Source: JAVBNT01 sp031551355 (lineage in GTDB: Bacteria > Vulcanimicrobiota > CADAWZ01). Taken from it: 64,000 nucleotides of DNA. The position numbers were made by a program, and so were the translations under genes. Location: positions 62,001-126,000 of the forward strand of contig JAVBNT010000001.1 in assembly GCA_031551355.1 (NCBI GenBank). The letters run 5' to 3'. This document shows positions 32,776-41,601 of this stretch, piece by piece (positions within the stretch are counted from its first letter, which is position 1; every line of letters starts with the position of its first letter). The notes under the pieces are model-generated. The model saw only the letters and a program-made list of their open reading frames with translations, was not told the origin of the DNA and did no database searches.

Positions 32776-35196
32776 GTGGAAGAATGTACTGAATATTCGG
32801 ACGAAATCAGAGACACATTAAAATCCGTTGCCGATACTTGTTTTGCTTATTTACGTGATGTTATTTACGATCCGGCGCACGCTTCGCTGGATCTCACACA
32901 ATTACCGGAAGAGTTTGTTGACTTGGGTAAGGGGTTGCGCTTTTTCTGTGATATTGTAATTGAAACCAGAAATCTTGCCAAAGAGCTGGCCGGCGGAAAT
33001 TTACAGTGCAAATTGCCGTCGCCGGGCAATGAAATAGCCGCTCCGCTTAAGACGCTGCATGCATCTCTGAGCCATCTTACCTGGCAGACTCAGCAGGTGG
33101 CAAAAGGTGATTATCAGCAGCGTGTCGAGTTTATGGGCGCTTTTTCGGAAGCATTCAACAATATGGTTAAACAGTTGGAACAGCGGCAGAGAATCACCCT
33201 TGATGAAAAATCAAGGCTTGAAATGTATGTGAATCTGGTGCTTAAGAACTGTCCTGATCCGGTAATTTTATTTGACCGCAGCGGACAATTGGCTTATGCC
33301 AGCGATTCTTTTCTGCTATGCTGCGGCATTTCGCAAATCGACGGAATTTTAGGAAAAAAAATAGGTGAATTGTTTGCGCCCGTTGTCTCCGTTGACTTTT
33401 TAAGTGATCTTGAGATCCTGTTTGATGCCGCTGCAGTTGAGGCGCTTACAGTGAAAATAGGACAGGAGATAGATTTCAGCAATAGTGGAAATATGCGTAA
33501 TTACCAGATACAGATAACGCCTATGCTGGAAGCCGGTGGTAATGCCGGTGTAATGGTTCTTCTCCATGACAATACTGACATTGAGCGGGCACTCAGCGAA
33601 GCTGAGAGGCTGCGTGCGCTTGCGGAGCAATCTTCAAGAGCCAAGTCGCTTTTTTTGGCCAACATGAGTCATGAGATACGTACGCCGATGAATGCGATTA
33701 TCGGCATGACTATGATCGGAAAATCTGCGGATGATATCGCCCGCAAGAACTATTGCTTTACGAATGTTGAAAATGCTTCGAAGCACCTGCTTGGCGTGAT
33801 CAATGATATTCTGGATATGTCTAAAATTGAGGCTAACAAGTTTGAGCTGTCACCGGTAGAGTTTGATTTTGAAAACATGATTAAGATGGCTGTGAATATC
33901 GTAAATCTGCGTATTAGTGAAAAGCAACAGAAATTTATGATAAATATCGATCCCCAAATACCTGCGGCTCTTATAGGCGATGATCAACGGTTAGCCCAGG
34001 TAATAACTAATTTATTGGGGAATGCGGTCAAGTTCACACCGGAGGACGGTTCCATTTATCTTGATACACAGTTTTTGAGTGAAGAAAACGGCGTCTGCAC
34101 GGTAAAAGTGTCTGTGACCGACACCGGTATCGGTATTACTCCAGAACAGCAGCTTCTTTTATTCAAATCCTTTCAGCAGGTGGAAAATTCGATGTCGCGC
34201 AAATTTGGGGGAACGGGGCTGGGGCTCTCCATTTCTAAAAACATTATTGAAATAATGGGTGGAAGTATATGGGTGGAGTCCGAGTTTGGCAGAGGTTCTA
34301 CTTTTGCCTTTACCGTTAAGCTTGCGCGCGGAGAGGACAGAAAGCAGGAATTAAAGGGGGTAAGCGTAGATTGTAGCCATCTTCGTATTCTGGCAATAGA
34401 CGGTGATGCGGACGTGTTGAACTGTTTTAAGAATATATTAAATGGCTTTGGCGTCTCCTGTGACACGGCTTCGAGTTCAGAAGAAGCTTTCCGGATGATT
34501 GAGCTGAATGGTGCTTATAATATCTATTTTGTGGACTGGAATCTGCCTGGTACTGACGGCATAAAATTAATAAAGGCTATCCGTGAAAAAGAGCAGGGCA
34601 CTCCCGGCATTGCCGCACTGATTCTTTCGGATGCCGAACGTCTTATTGTTGAGGATGAGGCAAGGAGGTCCGGTATCGCCGACTTTCTGTCAAAGCCCTT
34701 GTTTCCGTCTGCCGTTGCTGATATTATCGGCAATTCTCTCGGTGCCGTAAAATGTATGAAAGAGCCGCTGCCGGATTCGGCCGGCATATTCAAGGGCCGC
34801 TGCATTCTTCTGGCTGAAGATGTGGAAATTAACCGTGAAATTGTAATAGCTTTGCTTGAGTCCACGCTTTTAAGTATTGAATGCGCGGAAAATGGTGTTG
34901 AAGCTGTGCGTATGTTCCGTGAAGCCCCGGATAAATATGATATGATTTTTATGGACTTGCAGATGCCTGAAATGGACGGCTATGAAGCCACCCGCCAAAT
35001 CAGAGCGCTTGATGCTCCGCAGGCTAAAACCATTCCCATTATTGCAATGACTGCCAATGTCTTTAAGGAAGATATTGAAAGAAGCTTTGCCGCCGGTATG
35101 AATGGTCACGTCGGCAAACCTCTTGATTTTGATGAGGTGCTGGAAAAACTGTGCAGTTACCTGCCTAAAGGCATTTGCGGCAATGCTGCCCGCTAA
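32776..35196 (+). CDS. Hybrid sensor histidine kinase with two receiver domains
   Basis: An 806-residue cytoplasmic signal protein. In order: N-terminal helical region, HAMP-like segment (EIAAPLKTLHASLSHL, QVAKGDYQQRV), PAS (around 155-265), HisKA with FLANMSHEIRTPMNAIIGM, HATPase_c (NLLGNAVKF, DTGIGI, GGTGLGLSI), a first receiver (YFVDWNLPGTDG) and a second (LLAEDVEINREI, FMDLQMPEMDGYEATRQIR). No membrane segment. The start is taken as GTG 32776, 14 bases after the V4R stop, since the ATG at 32665 would overlap that gene by 98 bases. Confidence 0.9.
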   Translation: MEECTEYSDEIRDTLKSVADTCFAYLRDVIYDPAHASLDLTQLPEEFVDLGKGLRFFCDIVIETRNLAKELAGGNLQCKLPSPGNEIAAPLKTLHASLSHLTWQTQQVAKGDYQQRVEFMGAFSEAFNNMVKQLEQRQRITLDEKSRLEMYVNLVLKNCPDPVILFDRSGQLAYASDSFLLCCGISQIDGILGKKIGELFAPVVSVDFLSDLEILFDAAAVEALTVKIGQEIDFSNSGNMRNYQIQITPMLEAGGNAGVMVLLHDNTDIERALSEAERLRALAEQSSRAKSLFLANMSHEIRTPMNAIIGMTMIGKSADDIARKNYCFTNVENASKHLLGVINDILDMSKIEANKFELSPVEFDFENMIKMAVNIVNLRISEKQQKFMINIDPQIPAALIGDDQRLAQVITNLLGNAVKFTPEDGSIYLDTQFLSEENGVCTVKVSVTDTGIGITPEQQLLLFKSFQQVENSMSRKFGGTGLGLSISKNIIEIMGGSIWVESEFGRGSTFAFTVKLARGEDRKQELKGVSVDCSHLRILAIDGDADVLNCFKNILNGFGVSCDTASSSEEAFRMIELNGAYNIYFVDWNLPGTDGIKLIKAIREKEQGTPGIAALILSDAERLIVEDEARRSGIADFLSKPLFPSAVADIIGNSLGAVKCMKEPLPDSAGIFKGRCILLAEDVEINREIVIALLESTLLSIECAENGVEAVRMFREAPDKYDMIFMDLQMPEMDGYEATRQIRALDAPQAKTIPIIAMTANVFKEDIERSFAAGMNGHVGKPLDFDEVLEKLCSYLPKGICGNAAR

Positions 35197-35352
35197 TTGT
35201 TTTTTATATTATCACCTTAATTAATGAATCTTTATTATTTTTGATTTTAGAAAGGGTTTTGTCTTAACTGTTTAGAAGAGTATTTTAAATAAATCATTTT
35301 ATAATATTGTCGATATGTTGTGTATTTTCCTGAGTCGGTTTAAGGAGTTTTT

Positions 35353-36147
35353 ATGAGACTGAAAATAGGCTTGCTGACTGATGAAACAAATGGCATTTTG
35401 CCGGTAAATTATCAATACCCTCTTTCTTCGGCAATATACAGAATAATATCAAGCTCTGATCAGGCTTATGCCGAATTTCTTCATAGTCATGGTTATCAAA
35501 AAACAGGTTCTCTTAAGACATTTAAACTCTTCACTTTTTCCGATTTAAAAACCCCGTTTAAAATTAACAAAGACCGCCTCATTATGACTTCTAATGAGGC
35601 TAATTTTATTGCATGCTTTCATATGCCTGAAGCTCTGACGCATTTTGTTCAGGGCCTGTTTCTGAACGAGCATATAGATATTGCCGACAAGATAAGCCGC
35701 GTCAGGTTTGCGGTCAAACAGGTGGAGACGCTGCCGTTGTTTCCTGATTCCGGGGATGATTTATTGGAGGTTATCCTGCAGCCGCTGTCTCCATTGGTAG
35801 TATCTGTCGTCAATGAGAATGATCGTCAGGACTTTCTGTATCCCGGAGACGAACGTTTTGCAACTGCTCTTTTGAGTAACTGGAAGGACAGGTATTCCGT
35901 TGTTTACGGCAAGGAGCAGGCCGATGTGGATTTTGAAGAGGCTTATGTTGCGGTTGTTAATCCGGAGAAGGCAAAATCGCGTTTGATTACCATTAAATCG
36001 GGGACTAGGGCAGAAACGAAGATCAGGGGGATGGTTGGGTTTAAAATCCGTGTGATCGCCAAGGCGAGGGTTTTAAATCTGGCGCTTGATGCCGGGGTAG
36101 GGAGGTATTGTTCGCAGGGATTCGGGTGCATGGGGGTTGTGGGGTAA
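35353..36147 (+). CDS. cas6: CRISPR-associated endoribonuclease Cas6 (orphan)
   Basis: A 264-residue Cas6-type RAMP protein that would cut pre-crRNA within the repeat hairpin. The N-terminus has the family pattern LPVNYQYPLSSAIYRIISSSDQAYAEFLHSHGY, and the C-terminus the glycine loop GVGRYCSQGFGCMGVV (G-rich motif of Cas6). No CRISPR array and no other cas gene is found in this window. Good AAGGAG site. The gene lies at the edge of the restriction island and after the hybrid kinase. Either it serves an array elsewhere or is a relic. Confidence 0.88.
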   Translation: MRLKIGLLTDETNGILPVNYQYPLSSAIYRIISSSDQAYAEFLHSHGYQKTGSLKTFKLFTFSDLKTPFKINKDRLIMTSNEANFIACFHMPEALTHFVQGLFLNEHIDIADKISRVRFAVKQVETLPLFPDSGDDLLEVILQPLSPLVVSVVNENDRQDFLYPGDERFATALLSNWKDRYSVVYGKEQADVDFEEAYVAVVNPEKAKSRLITIKSGTRAETKIRGMVGFKIRVIAKARVLNLALDAGVGRYCSQGFGCMGVVG

Positions 36148-37239
36148 GCTAAAGATATAGTGATTTGCCGTCATCGCGAGCCGTTAGGCGTGGCGAGCCA
36201 GGGTGTGCGTGGTTGTTGCCCCTGTTTTTATGAAGATAAACTTAAACAGGAATTAGTGTTTCAAGGGGGGGGTGTCATTCCCATGTAGACGGGAATCCAT
36301 CTTCGTAGGATGTCCGGAGACCATTGGGCCAGTCCGATCCGCTATTGTTTTATGTGCAGGAACAAAGAAACTCCCGACAGCGACCATTTTACGCGTATTT
36401 TAATTTGGACAAACCTCAATGCAGCTTACTTCTTGTTGTGACCAGCACAACAAGAAGTGGTACCCTAACGGGCACCATTTTGATTTATATTGGACGGCCT
36501 CCGCCGCATTTTATGTTCAAATCTGCGACGCTGTTCGGTTTGATGGAATCCATAAAAAATACGCGAATGGTTCCCGTTATCTCCGTTAAAGGTTCCTGCA
36601 CATAAAACAACCGCATATATTCTGTGGAAGTGCCCATTGTAAGAAGGAAGATTACAATAATCTTGTCACAGCGGTGCAGAAACATGTTGTAAAGGTGAAG
36701 AAGGAGCGAAAGCTAGAAAAGCTATTCAAGCAGCTGAAAAAACTATAGTTGGTCTGAAGGCTAAATTTGTGGAGCTGCCGTAACAAAATAATTTCTATAA
36801 ATTTATTATTGGGTAGCACATGGACTTACTCTTCTGCCGGGCATGGAGAAAGATCCGCAGCAGACACGGGATTTGCGGTGATATGAGATAAGTGATAGAC
36901 CATCATATTCAATATGACATAAAAAGGGCTGTGAATCATCAACATCGTGGAGCATTAGAAATTTGTCAAAAGATGTATATAGGTGCTATAATTCATTGGC
37001 GAGATGAGTTCAATAAATTTTCCTACTATTGTGAAGTATGCGCGCTAAAAGTAAGGCATGTGCCATTTTTCTTGGCACGTGCCTTAAAAAATCAGTTTTG
37101 TTACAATCAGTAGATGGGAAAACGGCAGAACTCACCCAAACAAGATGGCAAAGTCTGTGTTCTTCGATTTCTGTGAACAAAAAGGGATTAACGCGGAAGC
37201 CATGCTCCAGAAAAAAGGTAAATGAGAGAAATAACGATT
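36148..37239. other. Gene-poor region with repeats and probable gene debris
   Basis: About 1.1 kb without a convincing gene. 36168-36200 (GCCGTCATCGCGAG to GGCGAGCCA) resembles the MITE interior. 36274-36298 holds a GTCATTCCC...GGGAATCC repeat. 36428-36458 is a perfect 13-base inverted repeat (ACTTCTTGTTGTG). 36606-36783 has frames with protein-like content, including a short stretch with C-x4-C and Lys-rich helices, but no complete ORF. 37053-37085 is a 12-base-stem hairpin (AAGGCAYGTGCC). Looks like the eroded end of a mobile region. Confidence 0.5.
37145..37225 (+). CDS. Possible 26-residue ORF ahead of hsdM
   Basis: ATG to TGA, overlapping the upstream in-frame ATG of hsdM (ATGA at 37222). 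Product starts MAKSVFFDFC and ends LQKKGK. No ribosome site is visible. Could be a leader ORF coupling translation to hsdM, or debris. Confidence 0.25.
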   Translation: MAKSVFFDFCEQKGINAEAMLQKKGK

Positions 37240-39720
37240 ATGGCTATCAAGAAGAGTGAGATTTACAGCCAAATATGGGCTGCTTGTGATAAACTACGCG
37301 GAGGCGTTGAGCCTGCGCGTTATAAGGATTATATTCTGACATTATTGTTTGTCAAATATGTTTCTGACCGCTTTAAGAGCAACGATATGTGGGATATCGA
37401 AGTCCCGCAGGGCGGCAGTTTTGATGATATAATTAAGCTCAAAGGTACTAAAAATATTGGCGAGGGCATCAATATTGCTATTGGCGCACTCGCAGAAGCA
37501 AATGAATTAAAAGGCATTATTGATATTGCCGATTTTAACAGCGAGGAACTTGGCACTGATAAAGAGGCCGTGGACAAGCTCTCCGGCTTGATAGAGATAT
37601 TTCAGAAGCCGGAGCTTGATTTTACGTATAACCGCGCAGGTGGTGATGATATTCTTGGCGATGCTTATGAGTATTTAATGCAAAATTTTGCCAAGGATTC
37701 CGGCAAGAGTAAAGGGCAATTTTATACGCCTGCCGAGGTTTCCCGTATTATTGCACAGATTATCGGAATTGAGCAGGCAACAGGAACGGACAAAACCCTT
37801 TACGATCCTGCGTGCGGTTCGGGTTCGCTGCTGATTCGCGCTGCGGATGCTGCCCCGAAAAAAACAGATGGAACTCCGAATGTAGCAATCTACGGACAAG
37901 AGATAACGAAAGAGACCGCTGGCCTTGCCCGTATGAACTTTGTACTGCACAATATGGCGGCGGCTGAGGTTGCCGGAAACAAGAGCACACTTGCCAATCC
38001 ACATTTCAAAGATGAGCGCAATCCCAATCTGCTTAGAACTTTTGATTACATCGTTATGAATCCGCCGTTCTCCTATAAGTCTTGGATGGACGGAATGAAT
38101 ATAACTGTCAAAGGTGATGTGGCAACAGAACCGTTTGGCCGCTTTGATGGCTACAAAGTGCCGCCGGAAAAGAATGGTGATTATGCGTGGTTCCTCCAGG
38201 TGCTGCGTTCATTGAAATCCGCAGGTAAAGCCGCTGTCATATTACCACACGGTGTATTGTTCCGTGGAAATTCAGAAGCGGATATCCGCAAAGAGATTAT
38301 TGACCGGGGCTATATCAAGGGGATTATTGGACTTCCTGCTAACTTATTTTTTGGAACGGGTATACCCGCCTGCATTATCGTGATTGATAAAGAGGATGCA
38401 GCAGAGCGTAAGGGCATTTTTATGATTGATGCCTCAAAAGGTTTTATCAAAGACGGTAATAAAAATCGCCTGCGCGAACAGGACATCCATAAGATTGTTA
38501 CGGTATTCAATGGGCAGATTAAGCTGGACAAATACTCCCGCTTCGTGCCCAACGATGAAATCAAGAATACTAACGAGTATAACCTGAACATTCCCCGCTA
38601 TATTGATAGCAGTGATCCGGAAGATTTGCAGGACATCAATGCGCATTTGAACGGTGGTATTCCTGCGGTTGATATTGAAAACAAGGCGGAGTTCTGGAAG
38701 GTCTATCCTTCCATGAAGGCAATGTTGTTCAAGCCTCTGCGCGATGGATATTATCAGCCAGTTATAGAAAAGGACGATGTGGTCGGCGCTATCACCTCTC
38801 ATACGGAGTTTATCAGCCACGCCAATATGGTGGATGGCGCGTATTCGGCATGGAAGGAAAAGGTCACACCTAAGCTGATGAACCTGAACCAAGGGGACGA
38901 GCCGAAGGCGATTATCTGTGAGTTGTCGGAATCGCTTCTTTCGGCATTTTCCGAAGTTCCATTGATTGATAAATATGATGTTTACCAAAAACTCATGGAA
39001 TACTGGGCGGACACCATGCAGGATGATGTATATGCTGTCTGCTTTGACGGCTACGGTGTTGGCCGCAAAATTTCCTATGAATATGCCGTTAAGACGAAAA
39101 AGGTCAATGGCGTAAAAGTCGAAGAAAAGACCGACAAGGTAAAAAACTATGATGGAGAAATCATCCCCAAGGCGTTGCTGATTGAGCATTTCTACCCTGA
39201 AGAGCTAAGCGCCTTGCAAAAGCATCAGGGAGAGCTGGATGGCATTACGGCACAGCTTGAGGAGCTCGTGGAAGAAAACCACGGTGAGGACGGCTATTTT
39301 ACGTCCTTAGACAATTTGAAAGACGCAACAATCAAAGCCCGCATAAAGGTTCTTAAAAAGGATGCCGACAGTGCGGTGGAGCTTGCTGTTTTAGAGGAAT
39401 ATCTGCTCTTGTCTGGCTATGGGTCTGACGCTAAGAAAATGTTGAAACAAGCTGATATGGCTCTGGATATGGCAGCAAGAGAAAATTACGAAAAGCTAAC
39501 GGATACGGAGATCAAGCAGCTTTTGGTGGAAGAAAAGTGGTTCCGCGCTATTTATAATGGCATAGATGCCATTCATTCCGCTGTATCGCACCGACTTTCT
39601 TACCGCGTCATCGAGTTGGTGGAGCGATATGAGTTTACACTGCCTGAATGCGAGGCGGAGGTTACTGCACTGGAAAGAAAGGTCAAATCTCATTTGGAAA
39701 GGATGGGGTTTGTATGGTAA
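37240..39720 (+). CDS. hsdM: Type I restriction-modification DNA methyltransferase subunit HsdM
   Basis: An 826-residue M subunit. N-terminal helical HsdM_N (KSEIYSQIWAACDKLRGG), SAM motif I YDPACGSGSLLIRAA (188-) and catalytic N6-adenine motif NPPF (274-277). The methyltransferase core ends near residue 500; an added 320-residue helical C-terminal part contacts S and R subunits. It modifies adenine at the site read by HsdS and so protects self DNA. Start chosen at MAIKKSE; an ATG six codons earlier is possible. Overlaps hsdS by 7 bases. Confidence 0.95.
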   Translation: MAIKKSEIYSQIWAACDKLRGGVEPARYKDYILTLLFVKYVSDRFKSNDMWDIEVPQGGSFDDIIKLKGTKNIGEGINIAIGALAEANELKGIIDIADFNSEELGTDKEAVDKLSGLIEIFQKPELDFTYNRAGGDDILGDAYEYLMQNFAKDSGKSKGQFYTPAEVSRIIAQIIGIEQATGTDKTLYDPACGSGSLLIRAADAAPKKTDGTPNVAIYGQEITKETAGLARMNFVLHNMAAAEVAGNKSTLANPHFKDERNPNLLRTFDYIVMNPPFSYKSWMDGMNITVKGDVATEPFGRFDGYKVPPEKNGDYAWFLQVLRSLKSAGKAAVILPHGVLFRGNSEADIRKEIIDRGYIKGIIGLPANLFFGTGIPACIIVIDKEDAAERKGIFMIDASKGFIKDGNKNRLREQDIHKIVTVFNGQIKLDKYSRFVPNDEIKNTNEYNLNIPRYIDSSDPEDLQDINAHLNGGIPAVDIENKAEFWKVYPSMKAMLFKPLRDGYYQPVIEKDDVVGAITSHTEFISHANMVDGAYSAWKEKVTPKLMNLNQGDEPKAIICELSESLLSAFSEVPLIDKYDVYQKLMEYWADTMQDDVYAVCFDGYGVGRKISYEYAVKTKKVNGVKVEEKTDKVKNYDGEIIPKALLIEHFYPEELSALQKHQGELDGITAQLEELVEENHGEDGYFTSLDNLKDATIKARIKVLKKDADSAVELAVLEEYLLLSGYGSDAKKMLKQADMALDMAARENYEKLTDTEIKQLLVEEKWFRAIYNGIDAIHSAVSHRLSYRVIELVERYEFTLPECEAEVTALERKVKSHLERMGFVW

Positions 39721-41570
39721 TACCAAAAGGTTACAGAGCTACAGATTTAGGCCTTTTGCCTGAGGGTTGGGACATTGTTAAAATTGGTGATATCACGACT
39801 GCAAAAGCTGGCGGAACACCTTCTACACTAATACCCCATTATTGGGGTGGAAGTATTCCGTGGATGAGTTCGGGCGAACTACATCAAAAGCGCATACGGA
39901 ATGTTGTGGGCAGAATTACAGTTGATGGATTAAACAACTCAAGTACCCATATGATACCTCACAAATGTGTCTTAGTTGGTTTGGCAGGGCAAGGTAAAAC
40001 GAGAGGTACAGCAGCTATTAACTATATTGAGCTATGTACAAATCAGTCAATTGCTGCAATATATCCATCTGATAATCATGTAAGCGAGTATCTTTACCAG
40101 AATATTGATAGTCGTTATTCTGAGTTGAGAGAATTGTCAACTGGAGACGGTGGGAGAGGCGGCTTAAATTTAAAAATCATCCTCAATATTCCCTTCCCAT
40201 ATCCTCCGTTGCCCGAGCAAGCCGCCATTGCCGAAGCTCTTTCCGATGCGGATAGCTTGATTGCATCCATTGAAAAGCTGATAGCAAAGAAAAAGGCCAT
40301 TAAGCAGGGCGCTATGCAGGAGCTTCTCACAGGCAAAAAACGCCTGCCGGGGTTTAGTGGGGAGTGGTTTGAAACTTCACTCGGCGAATTATGCTATCTT
40401 GTGACAAAACAGACCGGGTTTGATTACACAGCGACTATAAAGCCCTCACTGTCTATTAAAAAGAGACAGGGGTATATACCATTTATTCAAAACAAAGATT
40501 TTCAAGGATATGTTATTAATAACGATACCGATTTTTTCATTCCATTAATAGTAGCACAGGCATTCCCTAAAATTTTGCTCAATGAGCCGTGTTTGCTTAT
40601 TTCGATCTCTGGGCGCATAGGAAACGTAGGATACTATGATAAATCGGAACTTGCATTTATTGGAGGTGCAGTTTGCATCGCTCGATTCAAAAATATGAAT
40701 CATGCTAAATGGGTGATGATTTACTTGCAATCCAGTAAAGGTCAAGTGCAGATATTTGCTAATGAAAAGTCAGGTGCCCAGCATAACCTTACGATTGCTG
40801 ACATCCGAAACCTTATAATACCTATGCCAAACGAAAATGAACAAACCGCAATCACTTCTTTTCTTTCTGATATGGACATCGAAATAGAGCAACTTGAAAA
40901 GAAGCTGGCGAAATACCACCTAATCAAGCAGGGCATGATGCAGGAGCTTCTAACGGGGCGGATACGGCTGATTGAGACTGACAAAAAGGCTGAATCTGCA
41001 CCAAAAGGACACAATCAACATTATGACGACGCCATTGCCATATCCGCGATTGTCAACGCATTTTATGATGACAGGTTTATTCTTGGGCGCGTGAAAGTAC
41101 AAAAGCTCTTGTATTTGCTGCGCCGCAAGCAGGATGCCGATGTGTCCGCTTTCAAGAAGAAGGCGGCAGGGCCCTACAATGAGGAAGCGCGATACAAGGG
41201 CGGCGAATCGATTGCTGTCAAGAGCGGATATATAGCAGTTGAACGCAGCGATAAGGGATCGAAGTTCAGCAAAGGTGGCAGTATAGCTGCTGCTTTGAAG
41301 TATGTTGACAATATGCAATCGGATATCGATTGGTTGGTTGAAAAGTTCAGGTTTTACAACACAAACAAGGAAACCAAAAACCTTGAAGTGCTGGCAACGG
41401 TGGATATGGCCGCCTGTGAACTTGAGAAGGATGGTAAGGCGGTTAATCTTGATGCTGTCAAGGATGTGATCCGTTCCAACAAGGAATGGGCGCCGAAGTT
41501 GCAAAAGACATATTTTACGGATCCGGCAATCAATCAGGCAATACTTGAAAGCAAGGAGCTTTTCAGTTGA
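39714..41570 (+). CDS. hsdS: Type I restriction-modification specificity subunit HsdS with C-terminal Panacea/SocA-like domain
   Basis: A 618-residue S subunit. TRD1 spans about 1-170, the central conserved helix 168-210 (PEQAAIAEALSDAD, QGAMQELLTGKKRL), TRD2 about 215-375, and the distal helix 375-420 (QGMMQELLTGRIRL), so the usual duplicated plan is complete. Residues 437-618 form an extra domain starting YDDAIAISAIVNAF, then KVQKLLYLL and AAGPYNEE, resembling the SocA/DUF4065 (Panacea) antitoxin fold. Start ATG at 39714 with AAGGATGGGG upstream, within the end of hsdM. The role of the added domain is inferred only. Confidence 0.9.
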   Translation: MVIPKGYRATDLGLLPEGWDIVKIGDITTAKAGGTPSTLIPHYWGGSIPWMSSGELHQKRIRNVVGRITVDGLNNSSTHMIPHKCVLVGLAGQGKTRGTAAINYIELCTNQSIAAIYPSDNHVSEYLYQNIDSRYSELRELSTGDGGRGGLNLKIILNIPFPYPPLPEQAAIAEALSDADSLIASIEKLIAKKKAIKQGAMQELLTGKKRLPGFSGEWFETSLGELCYLVTKQTGFDYTATIKPSLSIKKRQGYIPFIQNKDFQGYVINNDTDFFIPLIVAQAFPKILLNEPCLLISISGRIGNVGYYDKSELAFIGGAVCIARFKNMNHAKWVMIYLQSSKGQVQIFANEKSGAQHNLTIADIRNLIIPMPNENEQTAITSFLSDMDIEIEQLEKKLAKYHLIKQGMMQELLTGRIRLIETDKKAESAPKGHNQHYDDAIAISAIVNAFYDDRFILGRVKVQKLLYLLRRKQDADVSAFKKKAAGPYNEEARYKGGESIAVKSGYIAVERSDKGSKFSKGGSIAAALKYVDNMQSDIDWLVEKFRFYNTNKETKNLEVLATVDMAACELEKDGKAVNLDAVKDVIRSNKEWAPKLQKTYFTDPAINQAILESKELFS

Positions 41571-41601
41571 CGGATGCCTGTATCGATGAGGAGGGCTCTA
41601 T

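Noticed and set aside
36485..36685. Minus-strand frame of 66 codons in the debris region
   Set aside because: No start context or recognisable motif; it lies among repeats and is more likely chance or eroded sequence.
36148..37239. Possible CRISPR array next to the cas6 gene
   Set aside because: No regularly spaced direct repeats are present; only short inverted repeats and debris were seen.
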